DNA of 64,000 nucleotides from Batillaria attramentaria (GCA_018292915.2 JACVVK020000525.1:375155-439154), one strand, 5' to 3'; positions 1 to 11,455 are shown, counted from the stretch's first letter. The notes: generated from the sequence alone by a model not told the origin. Numbers and translations are program-made.

Positions 1-572
1 TCACTCGGTTTAAGTTTCGAAACCTCTCCCTGCCGTCTTCTATTAGACAGTATGAGCTGTGTCAGTGTCACTTCAGCAAGGTTGTTCCAGGCTTTCTTCA
101 CAATCACATCGTGATTTCCTTCAACATTATCAGTTTCAAGGCTGCCAATTGCTTCTACTGATTTCTTGCTGAGGAACTCGGACAATGCTGCAACATCTTT
201 ACACAGAGGGATTCGCTTTGCTCGACCTTTCTTCTGTCTGTACAATGTTCTGTCGGCATGCGCTGACACCTCAGGATTCCACCATTTGTCATGGAGCTTG
301 AGAGAACCCTTTGCATTCTGCTATTCAACCTCATCTCTATTCTCAATGGCTTTGGCTTCCATGATGTCAGCACACTTGTGCAGGGAATGGCCCAACTTTT
401 GGGCCAGTGAAGGGATTTTGAATGAGCAGATTGCTTCACAATAGCCAGCAACTTTCTTTGTGGCTCCGACGACAGCTTGAGAGTGTTCTGGGACAATAAA
501 CTCACTCAAACCAGCATTGGGTTGTTTTTTCAAGCTCCTGAGTTCAGTGAGCAAACGTGAGAGTTGTCGCAC
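1..572 (-). pseudogene. Degraded multicopy ORF of the NRRR-GE type (window-edge fragment)
   Basis: One minus-strand frame reads from 572 to the window edge with a single in-frame TAG (about 314-316). Residues seen include PSLAQKLGHSLHKC, a KWWNPEVSAHA block, RIPLCKDVAALSEFL, and near the edge LTQLILSNRRRQGEVSKL. From memory, this order of blocks is typical of a very abundant uncharacterised ORF in mollusc, cnidarian and amphioxus genomes. That ORF may be transposon-borne and recombinase-like; I cannot name the family securely. The stop codon indicates a decayed copy. The rest of the gene lies outside the window. Confidence 0.5.
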
Positions 573-1137
573 TGAATTCCTGATCTATGCAAAGTTGTCT
601 TTGTCAAATCCCTTTCTCTTAATTGCTTCTTGATTTGTACTTCTTCCTCGTCACCGGTCTCGTGTTCCTAATTGGAACGCTTCATTATGGCGGAGTGTTC
701 ATCGGCGACGCCACGTGGAATCAAATGTGAAACTGCCGTTGAGTCATGGATGTAAGCGCGCGAAACGTTCAATAGGCGCGTTCCGATGCTTCGTCACAAG
801 CGCTGTTACACCAGTCCGTCTTGCTGCAGCGATAGTTATAACACGCGCGGGCGGCTAAACTATGAAGCGTGGCCTGGAGGCACGTTCAATAAAGCAAGTC
901 AAGTAACCCGTTCAACCGAGCAAGCTGCGATTTGATTGGTGGTACTAATGCTTTCGGCTCGATTTGGCTGGCTAGCAGCTTATAAGCCCTCACGCCATTG
1001 AACGCGTCTCGGTTGTAAATACGGATCGGCGCATCAGTACTATATTGCGGAGTGGAATTTCAGCGCGAACCGTAATGTGATACAGACGTACGTAGCAGCG
1101 TAGTAGACAGCTAAATTCCGTAGTTTGCTACGCTAAA
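573..1137. other. Non-coding stretch, nothing recognised
   Basis: No convincing ORF, RNA gene or tandem repeat is visible. The sequence is rich in CG dinucleotides compared with its flanks and lies between two transposon fragments. It may be the non-coding part of one of them. Confidence 0.3.
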
Positions 1138-1281
1138 TGCGGAGAGTAGGCAGGTTAGCATTTCATCACCTCCCCATCAAACTGTAGCCAAGCAAACTCA
1201 CTCTGCCAACACTTCTGAAAGTGCCTGGTTGGAAACTCTGACCTTTTGCTGCTCTGTGCCGATTCTGATGCGACGTCTTTT
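1138..1281 (-). pseudogene. hAT-like transposon exon fragment (TTF-type zinc-finger start)
   Basis: The minus strand reads DVASESAQSSKRSEFPTRHF followed by QKCWQSEFAWLQFDGEVMKC. The pattern F...W...F.WL.....M.C is the usual start of the TTF-type zinc finger of ZMYM6/ZNF862-like hAT transposases (family knowledge). The stretch DVASESAQSS recurs in the exon at 6770-6938, so both belong to one element family. The fragment is cut on its left and borders the repeat tail at 1318. Confidence 0.45.
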
Positions 1282-1317
1282 TTTTGTCTTTTTTTCTGTT
1301 GACATACAAGGGACCGC

Positions 1318-1382
1318 TCTTTGCCGCGAATTAGCCTCTGTTGCTTGCGCGGCGTTAAGCCCTAAATAACTAACTAACTGTT
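1318..1382 (+). repeat. Short dispersed repeat, CGCGGCG-type tail (copy 1)
   Basis: Carries the recurring core GCTTGCGCGGCGTTAAGCCC followed by TAAATAACTAACTAAC. At least seven copies occur in this window. The (TAAC)n end looks like a retroposon 3' tail. This copy interrupts the Harbinger-like transposase reading frame just after its EYVN residues. Confidence 0.7.
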
Positions 1383-1690
1383 GACATACTCCCACTCGTT
1401 CTCAGTTGGTGCTTGGATCTGAATGTGGGTGCAGTCCACACAGCCAATAACGTTGGGAAATCCTGCAATGTTGTGGAAGTCTCTTACTATTCGTTGTGAC
1501 TTTTCCTCGGTTTGGGGCAGATGGACAAATTCTGGAAGTCTGTCAGACAGTGTGTATGACACTCTTTTTTTCTCACACGCCCAACGGTCCTTCTGCTAAC
1601 CCCAAACAAATCGGCAATCATGAGGTGAAATCAGGATGGGCTAGCAGAGAACCTCAGAGCGATCATCAGTTGTGTCACTGCTGACCAGTT
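1374..1690 (-). pseudogene. Harbinger (HARBI1-like) transposase fragment
   Basis: Minus-strand residues AVTQLMIALRFSAS, then MIADLFGVSRRTVGRV, then LPEFVHLP, RDFHNIAGFPNVIGCVDCTH and IQIQAPTENEWEYVN. The order fits the N-terminal helical part and first catalytic motif (GxxDxTHI) of PIF/Harbinger DDE transposases. There is an internal stop after FSASPS. The frame is truncated at 1382 by a dispersed repeat, so no active enzyme is encoded. Harbinger elements usually pair with a Myb/SANT-like protein, and such exons occur nearby at 4.1, 12.2 and possibly 15.5 kb. Nothing shows that they belong to this copy. Confidence 0.65.
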
Positions 1691-1724
1691 TGATTTTCGA
1701 ACTCTCTTTGCATCGGCATCCGTA

Positions 1725-1821
1725 TTGCTTGCTTTCGCTCTTTTATGACCTGGCAGAAAGGTACCTTTCTTAGCCGCGAAATAGTCTTTGTAGCTTGCGC
1801 GGCGTAAATAACTAACTAACT
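1725..1821 (+). repeat. CGCGGCG-type dispersed repeat (copy 2)
   Basis: Contains the lead-in TGACCTGGCAGAAAG, also present before copy 5 at 17577, then TAGCCGCGAAATAGTC and a short TAACTAAC end. Confidence 0.65.
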
Positions 1822-1963
1822 TGCTCGCTTTCGCGTACTTTTTTGCAGGAAGGAAGTTGTATTGAGCGTTGAACGCATGAGCAGTGCGAGGGAATTTTCT
1901 CGTCTAAATATAACGCGCAGGAATAGCTACTCCTGACCTATTTGCGCGTCTTGCGTACCGAAT

Positions 1964-2234
1964 TCAAACAGGGAATAGTGGCAGAATAGCTACTGCAATT
2001 TTTGCGGTATTTCGAAATAACTTAGTCCACTTTTCTTGCATGTGGGCCCTGATTGAGCCGGCCCACAGGTCTGACACAAAAGACACTACACCATTGGGTG
2101 TTACAAAGCCCCTCAGAGATTGCCCAACATTGTCGTCTTTGAAATCCAAACTTAAGACACACTTGTTTTTAAAGTATCTGGACTGATCTGCGCAATTCAT
2201 ACTTATGAGCTGTGATCTCAAAATGCGCAATGGG
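1964..2234 (-). pseudogene. ISL2EU/DDE_Tnp_4-like transposase, downstream half
   Basis: Minus-strand residues LRGFVTPNGVVSFVSDLWAG match the block that follows the first catalytic motif in ISL2EU-like DDE transposases (family pattern: GISPSG.I.FVS.L..G.SD). The first half of the same gene lies at 2560-2704 on the same strand. The two halves are separated by a dispersed repeat at about 2235-2560. The expected SD after the glycine is replaced by SIRAH, so the copy is decayed as well as interrupted. Confidence 0.55.
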
Positions 2235-2560
2235 TGGCATCGTATGCAAGTCTTATAGTGTCAGTCTTTCTTTTAGCTCCTTACCACTGCTGTCTTTTAG
2301 GTTTTATCTGTCTCATATTAATCTGTTCTTTTGTTTTGGGTTTTATCACTGGCACTTGTTCTTGGTTTTTTATCTTGGTCTCTGCCTTTTTCTTTTTTTT
2401 TCAGCTGTGTGTGTGTGCCTTTTTTTTTCTTTTTTTTTTTTTTTTCTTACGCAGTTGAGTGAATGGGTTTTTGTGCTTTTTTAGGTTTTAGATTGTAAGG
2501 CGCCTAGAGCTCGTTCCACGGGGATAGGCGCCCTATAAATATTATTATTATTATTATTAC
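2235..2560 (+). repeat. Dispersed retroposon-like repeat with (ATT)n tail, copy A
   Basis: Contains CAAGTCTTATAGTGTCAGTC near its start, a T-rich body with a (TG)n and poly-T stretch, then GGCGCCTAGAGCTCG, CCTATAAATA and (ATT)n. The same series runs in reverse at about 22310-22905. The shared order and the simple-repeat end indicate a SINE or LINE 3' end family. This copy splits the ISL2EU-like transposase. Confidence 0.65.
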
Positions 2561-2704
2561 AGCAGTCAGTGCCTTCCAAGTCATGTGAGCGTTACAATGA
2601 CTGAACATCATCGACTGCTCCACAAGAGAATGCGGGGTTTCAGTAAGCAGTTCAGTGCAGTCAATTACAACCCTGTGTCCTCGGAAACATTTCACGGAAA
2701 TCAC
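2561..2704 (-). pseudogene. ISL2EU/DDE_Tnp_4-like transposase, upstream half
   Basis: Residues KCFRGHRVVIDCTELLTETP then HSLVEQSMMFSHCNAHMTWK. The VIDCTE motif carries the first catalytic Asp of ISL2EU-like transposases. The residues after it normally read S.YKS.NT.K, and here they are SHCNAHMTWK. The frame then runs into the (ATT)n tail of the inserted repeat. Confidence 0.6.
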
Positions 2705-4100
2705 TCGGCATGGTTTTGTTGATCTGCTCCCTGGTCGGCCAGTAAGTCAGAAATGAGAGGTGGATGTACAGATGGTCGATCCATTTGTTGACAATCCTGG
2801 AGCAGGTTGCCTTTGAAACGGAAACTTCAGTCTGCAAGACCCAGACCCAGTTTTAGATTTTCAAATAGGGCAGCATGAAATGTTGCAACATTTGGTGTAG
2901 AGGAGGTGGAGTGAGCTGCCATGATGGAGGATCAATCTAGATTATACATGCACTCGTCTTTCTCAAAGAAACAATGTGCGCTTCGCCTTCTTTCATGGGG
3001 CGGAACAGTAACAAGAGTGCCGTCCCTTTATTGACCTTCACACACAGTGGCTCAGTGGATAACATACAGTCATATAGGGACAAGCGTATAGAACACATCT
3101 CAACACCCCCACTTGATCGATACGATCTCAACATTTGGCAACGGCTGTTAACACAGATCACTGCACACAGCACAATTCAGGTGGAGGCGGCTGTATACAT
3201 TTGCATAAAAACATCAAAACACACACACACACACACAAACACTTACTTGTACCTCCTAAGGATGAAATGCGTACAGGAGGTTGAACCGAGGGATCCCCGA
3301 CATCAAGTCCTCCATTAGGTCGAAGTAGACCCACGAGCTGCGACCCCTCCCCGTCTTTCCATTTCTATCTCGTATTATTTTGTGCCTGAAAGAAAAATTC
3401 TCCAAATATTTAACGGCGATCTCCTCTTGTGTGTCTGCTCAGTTTTAAAACAAACATATTCATGTGTAGCCGAGTGGTTTGGACCCTCTCGCCCACTACC
3501 CTAGGTTCTCCGGCCAGCTGTGTGCCGCCGGCTTTGTTCGCCTGTAGGCTACCGCACGCGGGCAGCGTTGCGGATCCACGATAGCCACGTGTCAGTCAGT
3601 TGCTCCCCGCTCTGCCATTTGTTGCTTGTTTTTCCTGTTGCAATAAAACATGTCATAGCGACCGCTGTGTTTGCCTCCCTGCCTGCCTGAATCACTCAAC
3701 ACCATCACACATGCAACACACTTCCTCTTTAATTAGAGTGCTCAGAGAGCACATACACTTGTACAGTAAGTTTAAAAAAAACAACAAAAAAAACCCACAC
3801 TCCTGAGTAGGGTTTGAACCCTTGTCCTCTGGTTAACGAATCTACTGTTGACTGTACGTGTGACTGTGCATACCTCCAAAGTTGACTACACTTATTATAT
3901 GAGTTCAGATCTTTGCACATTTTTTTTTAAAGTGAATTTGAAATTGTACATTTTGTTAACACATACTTTTTTTCTGACCCTGGACATTTTCTTTTTGCCT
4001 TGTGTCAAGAGCAACAAAGCACACTATACATGAAACATGGGAAACTAAAAAAAAAACAAAAAACTTTTGAGATGGAGTATGTGAAAAAAAAAATTACACA
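2705..4100. other. Non-coding stretch with minor simple repeats
   Basis: Holds a short (AC)n near 3217-3240, several A and T runs near 3770-4060, and no ORF with recognisable domain content. The sequence just left of 2705 may still be ISL2EU-like element DNA, since an intact element would extend to this side. Confidence 0.3.
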
Positions 4101-4105
4101 TGAAC

Positions 4106-4305
4106 CTGCTTTTCATGTTGTCGAATTTCTTACAACACTGGTCCGGACTAAACTGGTGCCCCATCGCCCTCATCTCAGTAGAGATCTTTTTAAAGCACTC
4201 CATTTTCTTCATACGTGGATCAAGGAGCATCCACTTGTACTCCCTGTACTTCTCCAACAACAGCAGCACTGCCCTGTGGGACCAGGACATGCTGCTACTT
4301 GACGT
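4106..4305 (-). CDS. Myb/SANT (trihelix-like) DNA-binding exon
   Basis: The exon opens after an AG at 4306-4307 and closes at a GT (4105-4104). Residues include SWSHRAVLLLLEKYREYKWM, then KKMECFKKISTEMRAMGHQF and SPDQCCKKFDNMKSRF. Tryptophan at the start of helix 1, F..I...M...G and QC..K..N.K fit the Myb_DNA-bind_4/trihelix fold. That fold is found in transcription factors and in Harbinger partner proteins. Neighbouring exons are not certain. The coiled-coil exon at 5812-6368 is on the same strand but lies upstream, which is the wrong order for the usual Myb-then-coil layout. The exon could be part of a mobile element or a host gene. Confidence 0.5.
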
Positions 4306-5811
4306 CTGAGATTCTGAATGGAAAAAATCAAATAAATACATTTATGCGCCAAATTATAGTAATTTCACTAACAAAATAACATCAAAATAGATATTTTAAG
4401 CAATAAGCACATTTGGGCACATTTAGTCAAATCTTCCTTTAGTAATTTCAGAGCAAATGTACACACCTTAATATAAAACAATTGATTTATTGTCATGAGT
4501 CTGCCTTAACAAGTTGAAAAGTTTGTTTTTTATGTTTGTTTTTTTTTGGGGGGTGGGGGGGGGGGTGGAACTTACCATCCAAATCCTCTTCCTGAGGTGT
4601 CAGCTGAGTCAGCTCTTGGTGTCAGCTGAGTCAGCTCTTGGTATAAAACACCCAGCTGACACCTGTTGGGGTGCTTTCCCCCCTCCACGATCTGTTTGCA
4701 GTAGGAGCTATCAGGCAGCTCTTGCAGTCTCTGCAACGAACCCCTGCAGGTTCCAGTTGCCATTTACATCTGAAATAAGGCAACGAAAAACTCAGTGAAT
4801 GTTCATTCACATGGGAGGCTACCTCTCCGGTAATCGTGAAAAATAGTATACGAAATTCTGGGAGCTAGATCTATTTGCACGCACGTTCCGTTAGATGTGT
4901 GTCTCTGCTCTGTGTCAGTGTACACGATGAATCAACGGCGAAGCACATTCATTCATTCACAGGCCCTTTCCTATTCGCGTGTCGCCTGCTTACCGGAGAA
5001 ACGACACTCGGATCAGAAATCAAAATGGCGAGGAGATGACTGCTCGGCTGCGGTCGACAGTCATTTCAGGATATTTTGTGCATGTTTGTGGGGAAGGAGA
5101 GGTCAAACTGAGCAGGGGAGGTGTCCGCAAAGATCTTGGAAACATAAGGTCTTTGGTGTCCGAGTCTAACGTCTCTTTGCATCGAGCAGAACCGAAAGAA
5201 CCCGAAAAAGTGCGTTTGATGGGACCTGCAATCTAGAATCCTCATACAGATCACATGAAAGGAACTGCAGGACACACACACACACACACAAACCTCACTA
5301 AAAATTCATAAAGAAAGCACAAACAGAACGATTGTCTTGGCAGTGTCGGAAATAACATAGAACAGTACAGCAAACAAAAGATGGACAGTTGATGTAGGAC
5401 ACTTTCAACCATGGATGATAAACCAAAAACTGGACGATAAACAGCAGGCTTTGTAACTGAACCATTAACAGCAAAAACACAGTAGCACCAAAATTTGTAA
5501 TGGGACCATAGATATTTGTGTATCCATCGTTTATAATCTGCGTCACAACATCAGTACATGGCACATCTTCCTTTGACAGCGACACATGAAATATCCAATG
5601 ACTTTAAAAAATGTAAGACAATGACTGAAGTCACAATACATTGGTTCAGTCAAATCACAGACCAGTACTTGTGTCAAAGTGAAAGTAATGTGTCTTGAGC
5701 AAGAGTCTGACAGGACCCACAATCCAGAATACAGTACAGTTCACAGGAAACAGCACACACACACACACACACACACACAACACAAGAACATGACAACAAA
5801 TTACAAATATT
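4306..5811. other. Non-coding stretch between two minus-strand exons
   Basis: Contains a G-run near 4550-4566, a directly duplicated GTCAGCTGAGTCAGCTCTTG unit at about 4598-4642, (AC)n at 5272-5291 and 5754-5779, and AT-rich sequence. No convincing protein domain is seen. Confidence 0.3.
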
Positions 5812-6368
5812 TCACTTCCGGTTGATCATGGCCAGCAACATTTGTTCCCAAAGTTTTCTTTGAGCTTCGCTCTCCTGCCGCCTTAATTCTCTTTCTTCCT
5901 CTCGTTCCTGCCTGTCCTTCTCCCTCTCCTTCCTTTCTCCCTCCCTAATCCTTTGGTTTTCGCCCATTTGCCGCATTTCAAATTCCAGACGCCGCCGTTT
6001 CAGCTCCCTCTCTTCGTCGTCTTGCCGCCGTTTCTCTGCGATCTCACGCTCCCGGATTTCAAGCTGAGCCCTCTGCATCTCTCGCCGTGCTTCAGCTTCC
6101 TCTCGTCTAGCCTCAGCATCCTCCCTTCGCCACCTCTCTTCTCTCTCATCCCTATCACGCCACATAGATGCGATGTCTGTTGGTGAGCGACGCCTTCTTT
6201 GGCTTGGTGTGCTGGATTGCGAAAGTGGAGATCCCTCCCCTTCGTCACTGCCATTGGAATTCCCAGGTGATTCTGCTGGCTGATCTTGCAGGTTTGTTGG
6301 AGCTTGGGCTTGCGATGGAGCTTGGGCTTGCGATAGAGCTTGGGCTTGCACCTGCACTGGCAGTGGAC
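5812..6368 (-). CDS. Charged coiled-coil C-terminal exon
   Basis: Begins after the acceptor CCAACAG (AG at 6370-6369) and ends with TGA at 5812-5814, closing with the residues LLAMINRK. The first part is Q/A/P-rich with repeats of QAQAPSQ. The middle is serine-rich (SPLSQSSTPSQRRRRSPTDI). The last ~120 residues are almost entirely E/R/K/Q and should form one long coiled coil. This layout is common for the C-terminal exon of Myb/SANT or MADF proteins linked to Harbinger transposons, but no diagnostic domain is present. The upstream exon is not identified. Confidence 0.45.
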
Positions 6369-6769
6369 CTGTTGGCACAAGACAAGTGAAAAAGGAGTGT
6401 TCATTTAATTCAACGTGGACATGGAACAATTAAATTGCAACTACTTTTTCAGAGTGTATACACATTTATTGCTAAATTTACTTACATAGATCTACAAATT
6501 TATACCAAGACACATGCCTTTGTTAACAAAAGCACTTATTTGCATCTCTCACTTAAAATCTTTGCAACTTGCTTCAGGGCTCCCTAAAAGCCACAGACCT
6601 AAAGGGTCAGAATCATTTCTCAAGTTTTTAGTGCATGGAATTATAAATTCAGTAAATACTGCTGAACAGAGGTGTGTGTGTGTTTGTGTGTGTGTGCAAA
6701 ACTGAATTTTATCAACTTCAAATCATATAATTAAATGAAGTGGGTACAATTCAGTTTTGAAAGTTGGAA

Positions 6770-6938
6770 ACTGCGACTTTTTGCCGCTGCTCTGTGCCGA
6801 CTCTGATGCGACGTCTGAATCATAGCTATGCGACACCGAAGTGCACCCGCTGCCGGGCGAGGGCTCGAGCCCCTCCACAACTTTTCCACTGACGAAAAAG
6901 TCCATAGTCTTTTGAACTTTCACTTTTTTCGGTGGCAT
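6770..6938 (-). CDS. hAT-like transposon first exon
   Basis: Starts at ATG 6938-6936 with MPPKKVKVQKTMDFFV, then a Gly/Ser-rich linker, then DVASESAQSSGKKSQFPTF. Short basic starts with a QKT(I/M)..FF motif are typical of ZMYM6/ZNF862-like hAT ORFs. The DVASESAQSS block is shared with 1138-1281. The frame ends soon after 6770 and nothing downstream continues it, so this is a truncated copy. Confidence 0.4.
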
Positions 6939-8578
6939 GATTCGCCACAGAGAAAGCGAATCCGATCGGCTGCAAAGGAAAAAAAAACATTTGAAAACAA
7001 GTGCCCACATACAAACGTGATGCGCATGGTGCCATTGACGTCAAGAGTCTGACAATGCGAAGTGGCAACATTTTCAGTTTGAACCATGTTGCTGTTTTCC
7101 CCGCTCACGCTGCCAAACATGTAATGCTCTTGGTACATTACAGGGACAAAAAAGATGAGAGTCTTGATTTGTATAGGATGGACTTAAATCATCTGTTCAG
7201 ATTCAACGTTTTCCATTATTAATTACTGTTTTGCGTTTGATTATGCATGCTAGTTTACACCGACCTTGTCCCTGGAAAGCAAAACTGCACGTACAATTTA
7301 ACACACTGGATTATGTGACGGTGATTTTGTAAAGTTTAAAAAGTACAGCAGCTGTGTAATAGTGCCTGTCGTATTTTACGCTCCGCCCCCTTTTTTTTCC
7401 TTTTATTCTTTCACCTCACTACCATCCTTCCACGTGAATATGCTTGTCGGCTCACAATCTAGATCTAGAGAGACATAAACTGACACTCACACATCAGTGT
7501 TCACATCAAATCAGCGGTAATCAGAAATTTTGTTCAGTCGTCAAAGGGAAATCTCGTGTGTTTGTGTAGATCTTTCTGCTATGCGGTTGGGAGGAATCAG
7601 CATGCCGGCCTGTCAGATTCGAGGGATCTTGAACTGACTTACGTTTTAGTTGAAAGATCTTTTCGCTGAGTCAGTGAATTTTTTTATCATTAAGAAAAGC
7701 TTGTAGAAAGCAGGACCTGTGAGATTTTTCAGCCAACTGTTTTTGAGACTGACAAATAGATATTACACCAATTCCTGTTATTCTGTCAGCTTTTGTCTGA
7801 TCTGCCCACCTTTAGAAATCTCCGACTTTTCCCGCGGTTTTCTATTCAGGCACGCATGCGCCGACACCTTGCAAATGGCTGCCAAGCAGACGAACCTCAG
7901 CTCGCAGTGTTAGAGTTGGGCATTTTCCACTCAGACAATCATGCACGGTAGCTTGTAAGGCCAAACTGTATATTTTCATGGAGCGTTATTCAGCGTCACT
8001 TGTATCCTATCATTATTTAAATATTGGTCCAGCCACCACAGAGATATTAATGTGTTAAATTTTTTCCTACGCGAAGAGCCATGACCTTCGATTACAGGAG
8101 AGGGGAAACCATGACTAGGCTCGGACAAGCCACATGGGAGGCTTCTACTTCACTTTCAGGCGAAGATTCATCACATTCTTGCACAAAATCAACATCATCG
8201 GAGTCTGACTCTGGATCGCTAGCACTATCGCTATCGAGCACAAGTTCGTGTTAAACTTCAGCGCGCTTGAGGTGTCGCTTTCGTGCCATTTGTTCAAAAT
8301 TCGAGCGAAAACCACCATCAAAGACGCAGGAAGTGGTCTCATAGGAAGGGAGACAACACCATAAACCTGGTTTTGGATGCTTTAGAGCTGGATCAGGACA
8401 CGATTTGGACTGCTAGTTGTCATTACGAGTGTACTCGTAGCCCGTCAGGAAAGGGTAAAAAGAAAGAGCGGTGGTGGACCAAAGGGTGGAGTTGTGCACA
8501 CTCTTGTTAAATTAGAAATTGTTAATGCGCATTACCTGGAAACGTCAGTTATTTTGCAAATGACATGATCATTTCCAA
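6939..8578. other. Non-coding stretch, no feature recognised
   Basis: No recognisable domain-bearing ORF, RNA gene or long repeat. A basic-rich reading frame around 8283-8510 (+) has no known motif, and I treat it as chance. Confidence 0.3.
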
Positions 8579-10560
8579 TTAAACTTTTATTGTGGGGCCT
8601 AAAAAAATTGTGCTACTTACAGTGTCCATGTCCGCATTTTGATTTTGGCAGGGCATCCTGTTTTTTTGTGCTCTGAATACAAAGTCGCTTCCTTCGGAGG
8701 TAGGCATCATGGTCTCCTTCCTATTTAAAAAAAAAAATGGTATGATTGATATTCCACATCCCTTAAAACTTTTGGACCAGCTAGAACCAAGGACGTACAT
8801 AACCATCAGAGCAAGTTGGCGCTGCAGACGAAGATTGTTCTCCTGATGGCCAAACTGGTACAGGTTGGGGTTCTCTGCAGTCCGACCCATACCACGGTGT
8901 TGACTGAAGTGTTCTTCTATGGGGTCCTGACAAAACTTGTTGCTCAGAACAAAAGGCACTCCTTGGCTGAGGAGATACTTCGTTACCCCAACGAAAGCAT
9001 GAACAGTCATGACAAGTCCTCTGAATGTTTGGTGCGTCAAGCACATTTTCTGCCGATCAGTTTTGGAGAATTGGCCAGGTCGATGGTTCACTGAAGTCTG
9101 CCATTCTTCCAGGTATGCCAAGAACTCCCCCTCAAGGAAATCAAAGCGAGCGTCATCCAGTTGTGTGTATGCCTGCAGGTCTGGCTTGCATGTACGGTCA
9201 GCTTCGTTCAGGTTCCTTGTGTTTAGGCAGTCAAAGAAGCGGTCCATCAGCAGTATGAACTTTGCAGTTTCCTGCGCATCAGCTGGACCGTAACTCTGAA
9301 TGACTTTCCCCACTCGCTGACTCAGGACTTGGGCGGCCAAGCTGACGTTCATTTTGGAGTGAGGTGTAAGGTGAATGTGATCATAGCTCAGTTTTGTCCT
9401 TCGCAGGCCATTCTGTACATCCATGTTGTAAATGTCCGTGATGTGTCGCCACAAGAGGTGCTGGCCGTCCTTCCACAGAAGCCTCGTGTTCCGCCCACTC
9501 CCACTGCTCTCTAGGTTGTTCCTCACAGTTTTTATTAAATGAGGTGGGTCTGAAATGAAAAACACTTCTCTCTCTGGTGCAAACATGTTCACAGCCTTAA
9601 AACAAACATCCTGAATGCCAGGAATCTGATGAAGCTGGTAGAGGCGCTGGTTTGGTGATGCTTTGTCGCTGGTGCTGGCAACCACCTGTAATCCGCATTC
9701 TTCTACACACCCAATGGCTGTCCACAGGAGCGGCATTAGCTGATCAGAGGTGGCGGTTCTGGTGCCGAAGTACCCAAGGCTCATCTTTAGATGCGAGTTG
9801 ACTCCGACAACGTAGAACACAAGTGCATGTGTTGCCATCTTCTCAAATGTCCACATGTCCTTGTTAACAAACCCTACGAGGGCCCCTGACCTTTCATCAA
9901 ATACAAGGTCTGATTTGATCGTCATCTCATCATGCAGCAGCACGACATATCTTTGATGAGGCTGCAGGCTGTCTGCAAACTTTTTCAATTCGGCCATAAC
10001 CTCTGGTTGAAATCCCTGTTCTAGACGAACTGCACTTGTGTACTGTCGCAGAGTTGTCTCTGCAGGCAACTCCACAACCCCTGTGGTCCTAAGCGTCTCA
10101 TACGCTGCCTTGCTTTTGCTATGTAGTAGAATAGCGAGGCGTATCATCATTGGATGCCATCGCATCCCCCGTTTTTTTGTCCTGAGGGCCTTCTGCTGCT
10201 CCTCCCAGAAAAGTTTCTGCATGGGCTCTCGAATGGCTGAAGTGTCAGTGGCACTCAAGCTTTTGTGAAACTCTGGGGAAATTTCAATTGAGTCTCTGAC
10301 CATGCTGTTTTGGAATGCTCTGAGCTTCTTTTGGAGTTCCCCATTCTCCTGGCGAACTTTCTTGAATGCTTCTTTCAGGTGCTCTTTCGGCATGGAGTGC
10401 AGCGGATTCCTTGGTTCTGGATCTGGGCGCAAGGTCTGCAAATATTTGATCCAGAGGGCAGAAGAGCCTGGCACTGTGTTGACCTGACACAGGAAACATG
10501 GGACATCTTTCCATTGACCAGTGCATACTGGATGTGCTGATAATGCGGGCTTTTACCATC
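8579..10560 (-). pseudogene. P-element/THAP9-like transposase (frameshifted)
   Basis: A 631-aa frame runs from 10474 to 8579. It contains a leucine-rich coil (LKEAFKKVRQENGELQKKL), VVLLHDEMTIKSDLVFD with the first catalytic Asp, STSDKASPNQRLY, FFISDPPHLIKTVRNNL, and near the C-terminus FCQDPIEEHFSQHRGMGRT with the acidic D.IE motif. These blocks, in this order, define the RNase-H-like domain of P-element/THAP9 transposases. The segment from 10560 to about 10400 makes more sense in another frame, as HVSCVRSTQCQALLPSGSNI followed by CRPCAQIQNQ. Its C..C pattern usually precedes the coil in this family, so a single-base frameshift near 10400 is likely. No THAP zinc finger is seen upstream, and a G-run at 10564-10580 interrupts that side. 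Confidence 0.7.
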
Positions 10561-10729
10561 AAGGGGGGGGGGGGGGGGGGCGGCGAAATCTTGAAGAGAG
10601 GTAGCAGTCACCCCTGTGCAGATGGCCATCTCTTGAAGACTGTTTAAAAAGTGGGTCAGCCTCTTGGTCTCCAGGTTTGTCGGCAGGTGCTGAACAGGTA
10701 ACCCAAGGACCTGTAAACATAGACGCAAA

Positions 10730-11411
10730 CTTACATGAAATCATTAACATACACATGTTCTGATGATGGTCTCTAGTGTGTGTGTGTGTGTGTGTGTGCT
10801 GGGGTTGGGTGTGTCGCCATGAGACCTGCCTACCCATCAAACATGACATGAGTAGTGCCAAAAACCAAACGAGTAGTTTCCTGGCCGAATGAGTAGTCCT
10901 AACGTATCCCAAATGAAATGTGCCAGCTTGTTGCTTAAGCTACAAATCAACTATTCTATTCTTTAGCTTGATTGATTTGACAAGTTACAGTGTACTGCCA
11001 TGGTATCTCAGTTTTTTTTTAATTTTTTAAAAGCCTATTTTTTTCCTACCGGGTATTTATACATCATTAAACTTTGAATGAGGCTCGTTCAAAAAGCTGG
11101 ATCGGCGTGAGCAAAAGTTCAAATTGGATTTTATTAAACGCTAAATTGTGTAGATTTAGGGGGAAAAATGTGTAGTGGGGCAATTAAATGCGTAGTAGAG
11201 TAGTAAACCCAAAATTACTTAGTTTTCTATGGTCAATGTGTAGTGTAGGCAGGTCTGCGCCATTAGAACTTTCCTCATTAGAAGATAAATGACATCACAA
11301 AACAAAGCGTATCAATTGGTCCCAATGTGAAAAAATGACTTCAGGTGGTTCCTGATCTGTACAGCCCCCTCCCCCCCCAAATCCTGAACATCTTCCTACG
11401 CCACTGTTTTC

Positions 11412-11455
<44 letters not shown>

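Noticed and set aside
4106..6368. Single gene joining the Myb-like exon and the coiled-coil exon
   Set aside because: On the minus strand the coiled-coil exon ends with a stop codon and lies upstream of the Myb-like exon, so they cannot be spliced in that order.
5812..6368. Structural myosin- or trichohyalin-like gene
   Set aside because: The E/R/K coil is only ~120 residues and follows a low-complexity linker, with no other domain.
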